From JBDUDR01 sp040002845 (GTDB lineage: Bacteria > Actinomycetota > Actinomycetes > Propionibacteriales > Nocardioidaceae): a stretch of DNA of 10,281 nt. A program made the translations under genes and the position numbers. The notes beneath the pieces are model-generated. The model saw only the letters and a list, made by a program, of their open reading frames with translations. It was not told the DNA's origin and searched no databases. Of this stretch, positions 5,908-10,281 are shown piece by piece; the first letter of the stretch is position 1, and every line of letters begins with the position of its first letter. The stretch spans positions 1 to 10,281 of the forward strand of contig JBDUDR010000108.1 of assembly GCA_040002845.1 (NCBI GenBank), given 5' to 3'.

Positions 5908-8505
5908 ATGAGTGAGCCCAGCTCGACCGATCGCGAAACGACCGGCCGCGTGCCCGACAAGCCTGCACTTGAAGGGCTCGAAGCCAAGTGGAGCACGATC
6001 TGGCAGCAGGAGGAGACGTTCCGCTTCGACAGGGAGGGCGCCAGCCGGGCCGAGGTCTTCTCGATCGACACCCCACCCCCAACCGTCTCTGGCGAGCTGC
6101 ACGTCGGGCACGTCTTCTCCTACACCCACACCGACACGATCGCGAGATTCCAGCGGATGCGGGGAAGGCGGGTCTTCTATCCGATGGGCTGGGACGACAA
6201 CGGGCTCCCGACCGAGCGCCGGGTGCAGAATTACTTCGGCGTGCGCTGCGATCCCTCGCTGCCGTACGACCCTGACTTCGCACCTCCCGCCGAGCCCGAC
6301 CCGAAGCGCCAGGTGGCCGTGCCCCGGCAGAACTTCATCGAGCTCTGTGACGAGCTCGCAAAGGTGGACGAGAGGTCGTTCGAGGACCACTGGCGCAAGC
6401 TGGGACTGTCGGTCGACTGGTCCATGACCTACACCACGATCGGAGAGGTCAGCCGCACGGTGTCTCAGCGGGCATTCCTGCGGAACCTGTCTCGCGGCGA
6501 GGCTTACCTGGCCGAGGCGCCGACACTCTGGGATGTCACTGACCAGACGGCCATCGCCCAGGCCGAGATGGAGGACCGCGATCACCCGGGTGCATACCAC
6601 CGGATCGCCTTCCACCGGACCGACGGAGCAGGTGAGGTCTGGATCGAGACCAGCCGGCCGGAGCTGATCGCGGCCTGCGTCGCCCTGGTCGCCCACCCCG
6701 GAGACGAGCGCTACCAACCGCTCTTCGGCGCCACCGTCCACTCGCCGCTGTTCGGCGTCGAGCTGCCGGTCGTCGCCCATCGACTCGCGGAGCCAGGCAA
6801 AGGCACCGGGGTCGCCATGATCTGTACCTTCGGTGACGTCACGGACGTCACCTGGTGGCGCGAGCTGCAGCTCCCGACCCGGACGATCATCGGCCGTGAC
6901 GGGCGCATCCTGCGAGACACCCCGGCGTGGATCACCTCGGAGTCCGGGCGGCAGGTCTACGCGGAGATTGCCGGGAACACGGTGCACTCCGCCAAGGAGG
7001 TCACGGTCGCAACCTTGCGCGCCTCGGGCGATCTCGAAGGCGAGCCCCGGCCCGTCACTCATCCGGTGAAGTTCTACGAGAGGGGAAGCAAGCCGCTGGA
7101 GATCGTGTCCACCCGCCAGTGGTACATCCGCAACGGAGGACGCGACTCCGACCTGCGCGCCGCGATGGTGCAGCGGGGATCAGAAATCACCTGGGTGCCC
7201 GACTACATGCGGCACCGATACGTCAACTGGGTCGAGGGGCTCAATGGTGACTGGCTGATCAGCCGGCAGCGATTCTTCGGAGTCCCGATTCCGGTGTGGT
7301 ATCCACTCGACGACGAGGGCGAGCCAGACCACGACTCGCCGATCGCGCCTTCGGTGGACACGCTCCCGGTCGACCCGTCCTCGCAGGCGCCTCCCGGGTA
7401 CGACGACGACCAACGCGACAAGCCGGGAGGGTTCGCCGGGGACCCTGACGTGATGGACACCTGGGCCACGTCATCCCTGACCCCGCAGATCGCGTGCGGA
7501 TGGGAGCGGGACCCAGAGCTGTTCGCCCTCACCTTCCCGATGGACCTGCGGCCGCAGGGTCACGAGATCATCCGCACCTGGTTGTTCTCCTCGATCGTCC
7601 GGGCGCATTTCGAGCACGGCATGGTGCCCTGGTCGTACGCCGCGATCAACGGCTGGGTGCTCGACCCGGACCGCAAGAAGATGAGCAAGTCGAAGGGCAA
7701 GGCGATCGCGCCCAACGACATCCTCGACAAGTACGGCGCCGACGCGGTGCGCTGGCGAGCGGCCACCGTGCGACCCGGCACCGACTCGCCTTTCGACGAA
7801 AGCCAGATGAAGGTCGGCCGGAGACTGGCCATGAAGGTGCTCAACGCGTCGAAGTTCGTGCTGGGTCTGGGTGCGCTCGACGCATCCGCTGCGGCAGTCA
7901 CCGAGCCCATCGACTGTGCCATGTTGTCGTCACTCGACGAAACGCTGCGCAAGGCGACCGAAGCGTTCGAAGCGTTCGACTACTCGGTGGCACTCGAGGT
8001 GGTCGAGAAGTTCTTCTGGGACTTCTGCGACGACTACCTCGAGCTGGTGAAGGAGCGCGCGTACGGCGGGCGCGGTGGTCTGGCCGCCGAGTCGGCGAAG
8101 GCGGCGCTGGCACTTGCATTGTCCGCGCAGCTGCGCATGCTCGCGCCCTTCCTGCCCTTCGTGACCGAAGAGGTCTGGTCGTGGTGGCAACCTGGTTCGA
8201 TCCACCGGCAGCTCTGGCCTACCGCAGAGGAGTTCGGTTCGGCGGCCGCAGCCGACTCCTCGATGCTCCCTGCCATCGCGTCGGTGTTGGCGGCCATCCG
8301 GGGCGCTAAGTCGACTGCCAAGGTCTCCATGCGGACCGAGGTCCGCTCCGCGAGCGTCACCGGACCCGCTGCGACGGTCGCGCTGGCCGCGCAGGCCGCC
8401 GAGGACCTGCGCGCGGCCGGCCGGATCACGGGCCGGCTGACCTTCACCCCTCAGGAGACCGACGGGGAGATGGCGGTGGAGACCGAACTGGTGTCCGTGG
8501 ACTGA
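5908..8505 (+). CDS. valS: Valine--tRNA ligase, archaeal-like 'type 2' form
   Basis: This class I synthetase charges tRNA-Val and edits mischarged threonine. The 865 residues contain IDTPPPTVSGELHVGHVFSY with the HIGH-type motif HVGH (65-68), followed by YPMGWDDNGLPTERRVQNYF (91-110). The editing (CP1) insertion lies at about residues 200-400, and KKMSKSKGKAI carries KMSKS at 591-595. An anticodon-binding helical domain follows (about 660-800). 'TPPPTVSG', 'SYTHTD' and 'DDNGLPTER' mark the form called type 2, otherwise known from archaea and Rickettsia. Common bacterial ValRS has PPPNVTG and DHAGIATQ at these places. The protein ends without the C-terminal coiled-coil arm of E. coli-type ValRS. 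I chose ATG 5908 because a -10 hexamer ends 7 nt before it; ATG 5899 is an alternative. It is the only gene here on the plus strand, divergent from folC and convergent with the RTX gene. Confidence 0.97.
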   Translation: MSEPSSTDRETTGRVPDKPALEGLEAKWSTIWQQEETFRFDREGASRAEVFSIDTPPPTVSGELHVGHVFSYTHTDTIARFQRMRGRRVFYPMGWDDNGLPTERRVQNYFGVRCDPSLPYDPDFAPPAEPDPKRQVAVPRQNFIELCDELAKVDERSFEDHWRKLGLSVDWSMTYTTIGEVSRTVSQRAFLRNLSRGEAYLAEAPTLWDVTDQTAIAQAEMEDRDHPGAYHRIAFHRTDGAGEVWIETSRPELIAACVALVAHPGDERYQPLFGATVHSPLFGVELPVVAHRLAEPGKGTGVAMICTFGDVTDVTWWRELQLPTRTIIGRDGRILRDTPAWITSESGRQVYAEIAGNTVHSAKEVTVATLRASGDLEGEPRPVTHPVKFYERGSKPLEIVSTRQWYIRNGGRDSDLRAAMVQRGSEITWVPDYMRHRYVNWVEGLNGDWLISRQRFFGVPIPVWYPLDDEGEPDHDSPIAPSVDTLPVDPSSQAPPGYDDDQRDKPGGFAGDPDVMDTWATSSLTPQIACGWERDPELFALTFPMDLRPQGHEIIRTWLFSSIVRAHFEHGMVPWSYAAINGWVLDPDRKKMSKSKGKAIAPNDILDKYGADAVRWRAATVRPGTDSPFDESQMKVGRRLAMKVLNASKFVLGLGALDASAAAVTEPIDCAMLSSLDETLRKATEAFEAFDYSVALEVVEKFFWDFCDDYLELVKERAYGGRGGLAAESAKAALALALSAQLRMLAPFLPFVTEEVWSWWQPGSIHRQLWPTAEEFGSAAAADSSMLPAIASVLAAIRGAKSTAKVSMRTEVRSASVTGPAATVALAAQAAEDLRAAGRITGRLTFTPQETDGEMAVETELVSVD

Positions 8506-8533
8506 CACGACATCGACCGACGCCGCCGTCGCC

Positions 8534-9520
8534 TTACGTCTCGCAGCTGACCCGATGCTCGACCGACCGGCACAGATCCCCGGAGATCGCCGTGCCCCCG
8601 TCCCCGGTGTCATGCCCAGTGCCGCCGTACAGCCGGTCGTCGTTTGGCCCCGCGTCCAGATGGTCATCGTCAGCGCCACCGAAGAGACGGTCGGCGCCAC
8701 CGACCTTGGCGTCGAAGACATCGCCGTAGATCGTGTCTGCACCGGGGCCGCCGCTGAGCCGGTCCGAACCCTCTAGGCCGTTGAGAACGTCTGCCTCAGC
8801 ATTGCCCGACATCTGGTCGTCCCCGAAGCCGCCGGTGAGGTAGTCACGACCGGCGTTGCCGAACATGACGTCGTCACCCTTGCCACCCTGGAGGAAGTCC
8901 GTGCCTTTGAGACCGATCAAATGGTCGACTCCGGCGAAGCCGTAAAGCTCTTGGTAATGGCGGTCGCCTTCAAGGCGATCCGCGTACCTGGTGCCGTAGA
9001 CGGTCTCGATCGAGACGACTGTGTCTCGGGACTTGCCGACCGTCGCGGTGCCCTTGGCAAGGCTGAGAATCAGGCCACCCAACGCGTCTCGGTAGTCCGC
9101 CGTGTCGAGACCACGGGTGTTCGGACCGAGTCCGGGCCCACCGTCGATCCGGTCGTTCCCCGGTCCACCCGTGAGCGTGTCGCCGTACTGGTCCTCTCCA
9201 TAGAGCAGGGAGTCGACGCCGCCGTCCAGCGAGTCGTCCCCGCGTCCGCCGGCGAGCCGGTCGGCTCCTTTGTCACCGCAGATCACGTCGTCACCGCCGC
9301 GCCCGTCGATGTTGTCCCACCCCTTGAGCCCGACGATCACATCCTTGCCCGGCGTACCGACTATGTGGTCTTTGTCGGTGGTGCCGACGATGGTTGCGAC
9401 CCGACCGTCGCAACGCTGAGTGACAGCGGTCGCGGCAGCGGGCACACTGCTCGAGAGACCCACCGCGGCAAGCGTCAGGGCGGTGACGATCCGTGCGTAC
9501 GCGCGCATCGTCATGTGCAT
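8534..9520 (-). CDS. Secreted RTX-type calcium-binding repeat protein
   Basis: This is a predicted exported protein of 328 residues with a Sec-type signal peptide: the n-region contains MRAYAR, the h-region is about residues 11-26, and the likely cleavage site is after PAAATA (residue 32). The mature part is made of GGxGxDxUx nonapeptides that fold into a calcium-filled parallel beta-roll, in two blocks (about residues 54-128 and 201-309). Between them is a serralysin-like segment (DTADYRDALGGLILSL...DTVVSIETVYGTRYADRLEGD). Four cysteines (37, 80, 317, 326) could form disulfides. No protease, lipase or other catalytic motif is seen, so a structural, adhesive or calcium-binding role is a guess. 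Starts at 9520, 9514 and 9508 are all possible, and no clear Shine-Dalgarno precedes any of them. The gene begins 16 nt after the clpX stop and ends 28 bp from the convergent valS stop. It is not part of the conserved cluster and is probably an accessory insertion. Confidence 0.9.
   Translation of the reverse strand: MHMTMRAYARIVTALTLAAVGLSSSVPAAATAVTQRCDGRVATIVGTTDKDHIVGTPGKDVIVGLKGWDNIDGRGGDDVICGDKGADRLAGGRGDDSLDGGVDSLLYGEDQYGDTLTGGPGNDRIDGGPGLGPNTRGLDTADYRDALGGLILSLAKGTATVGKSRDTVVSIETVYGTRYADRLEGDRHYQELYGFAGVDHLIGLKGTDFLQGGKGDDVMFGNAGRDYLTGGFGDDQMSGNAEADVLNGLEGSDRLSGGPGADTIYGDVFDAKVGGADRLFGGADDDHLDAGPNDDRLYGGTGHDTGDGGTAISGDLCRSVEHRVSCET
8594..9361 (-). repeat. Two blocks of in-frame RTX nonapeptide-coding repeats
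   Basis: Tandem 27-bp units encode GGxGxDxUx motifs. Block one (about 9137-9361) includes GLKGWDNID, GRGGDDVIC, GDKGADRLA, GGRGDDSLD and GGPGNDRID. Block two (about 8594-8920) includes GLKGTDFLQ, GGKGDDVMF, GNAGRDYLT, GGFGDDQMS, GLEGSDRLS, GGPGADTIY and GGTGHDTGD. The units have diverged at the DNA level, so this is an old protein repeat rather than a recent tandem duplication. Confidence 0.85.
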
Positions 9521-9536
9521 GTGCCGATCAAACGCG

Positions 9537-10281
9537 TCAGGCGGATTTCTCGCGGCGCTGGGGCTTGGTGACCTCGCGAGGGACGAGGGTGGGGTTTACG
9601 TTGTCGAGGACGACCTCGCCATTAACCACGACCTTCGCCACGTCGTCCCGCGACGGCACTTCGTACATGACGTTGAGCAGGACCTCTTCCATGATCGCCC
9701 GGAGACCGCGAGCGCCGGTGTCGCGGGCCATCGCCTGGTCGGCGATCGCCTCGATGGCCTCGCCGGTGAACTCCAGCTCGATGCCGTCGATCTCGAAGAG
9801 CCGCTGGTATTGCTTCACCAGTGCGTTTCGCGGCTCGGTGAGGATGCGGACGAGAGCGTCCTTGTCCAGAGCCGACACCGAGGTAGCGACCGGCAGCCGG
9901 CCGACGAACTCGGGGATCAGGCCGAACTTGAGCAGATCCTGTGGCCGGGTCTGGCTGAAGACATCACCGTCGTCCTCGGCGATCTCGGCGCGGGTGACCT
10001 CGCTGGTGAAGCCCAAAGTCTTCTTGCCGACCCGCTGCTCGATGATCTGCTCGAGACCGGCGAAGGCGCCGCCGACGACGAACAGGATGTTCGTGGTGTC
10101 GATCTGGATGAACTCCTGGTGGGGATGCTTGCGACCCCCCTGCGGAGGCACCGAGGCGCTGGTGCCCTCCAGGATCTTCAACAGCGCCTGCTGGACCCCT
10201 TCACCGGAGACGTCTCGGGTGATCGAGGGGTTTTCGGCCTTGCGGGCGATCTTGTCGACCTCGTCGATGTAGATGATGCCG
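9537..10281 (-). CDS. clpX: ATP-dependent Clp protease ATP-binding subunit ClpX, C-terminal part, cut by the window edge
   Basis: ClpX is the AAA+ unfoldase that feeds proteins to ClpP. The visible 247 residues start at the Walker B strand (GIIYIDEVDKIAR). The pore-2 loop region RDVSGEGVQQALLKILEGT and the diagnostic PPQGGRKHPHQEFIQIDTTNILF follow. The arginine-finger motif GLIPEFVGRLPV and the sensor-2 region DTGARGLRAIMEEVLL come next. The C-terminus ends in VTKPQRREKSA, a short basic tail usual for actinobacterial ClpX. The zinc-binding N-domain, Walker A and pore-1 loop lie outside the window; the frame is open up to the edge. The stop is at 9537-9539, 16 nt before the RTX gene, so read-through transcription from clpX into that gene is likely unless a terminator is hidden in the short gap; none is visible. 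Confidence 0.98.
   Translation of the reverse strand, partial: GIIYIDEVDKIARKAENPSITRDVSGEGVQQALLKILEGTSASVPPQGGRKHPHQEFIQIDTTNILFVVGGAFAGLEQIIEQRVGKKTLGFTSEVTRAEIAEDDGDVFSQTRPQDLLKFGLIPEFVGRLPVATSVSALDKDALVRILTEPRNALVKQYQRLFEIDGIELEFTGEAIEAIADQAMARDTGARGLRAIMEEVLLNVMYEVPSRDDVAKVVVNGEVVLDNVNPTLVPREVTKPQRREKSA

Noticed and set aside
5819..6283. N-terminal extension of folC of about 155 codons.
   Set aside because: It would run through the divergent promoter region and antisense to valS, and lacks similarity to FolC. The MADSPSPTG start fits the family length.
5785..7062. Long open frame (425 codons) on the minus strand inside valS.
   Set aside because: It is antisense to an unmistakable valS, has a composition typical of shadow frames in GC-rich DNA, and shows no recognisable domain or Shine-Dalgarno.
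8506..8533. Possible terminator in the 28-bp gap between the convergent valS and RTX genes (CGACG-CCGC-CGTCG, 8518-8531).
   Set aside because: The stem is only 5 bp with no T-run on either side; such hairpins are expected by chance in DNA this GC-rich.
7930..8742. Minus-strand frame of 270 codons across the end of valS and the end of the RTX gene.
   Set aside because: It overlaps two well-supported genes, its sequence is low-complexity Arg/Gly/Ala, and it has no family features.
1..10281. Search by eye for tRNA or rRNA genes, CRISPR arrays, insertion sequences with transposase genes, toxin-antitoxin pairs or phage genes.
   Set aside because: None was seen; coding density is high and all intergenic gaps are under 170 bp.

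Overview
The window is a high-GC actinobacterial chromosome segment. It carries the conserved actinobacterial neighbourhood clpX - (valS) - folC - DUF4233 membrane protein - ndk - mreB - mreC - mreD - mrdA. Nearly everything is on the minus strand. An intact mreBCD-mrdA cluster argues against mycobacteria and corynebacteria, which lack mreB. The GC content, gene order and type of ValRS fit a rod-shaped, non-mycolate actinobacterium, possibly of the Nocardioidaceae. That family placement is inference.

Layout, read in the minus-strand direction from right to left: the C-terminal two-thirds of clpX (right edge, 5' end outside); a secreted RTX-type calcium-binding repeat protein 16 nt behind it; valS, the only plus-strand gene, convergent to the RTX gene and divergent from folC; folC with a small four-helix membrane protein (DUF4233) 4 nt behind it; ndk alone between two intergenic gaps; then the rod-shape operon mreB-mreC-mreD-mrdA. 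Its junctions are a 3-nt gap followed by two ATGA stop/start overlaps. mrdA (PBP2) runs off the left edge before its transpeptidase active site.

Functionally, the left half builds the lateral cell wall (MreB scaffold, MreC/MreD, PBP2). The middle is housekeeping metabolism and translation (nucleotide pools, folate polyglutamylation, Val-tRNA). The right end is ATP-dependent proteolysis plus one accessory secreted protein.

No wholly new system is evident. The points most worth checking are: (1) a 45-bp intergenic repeat present in two inverted copies on either side of ndk, one copy being a complete 65-bp palindromic element with perfect 15-bp terminal inverted repeats; (2) a ValRS of the archaeal-like 'type 2' form, inverted relative to the rest of the cluster; (3) three genes (ndk, folC, valS) whose ATG lies exactly 7 nt after a TANNNT -10 hexamer, predicting leaderless mRNAs; (4) an accessory RTX protein inserted between clpX and valS.
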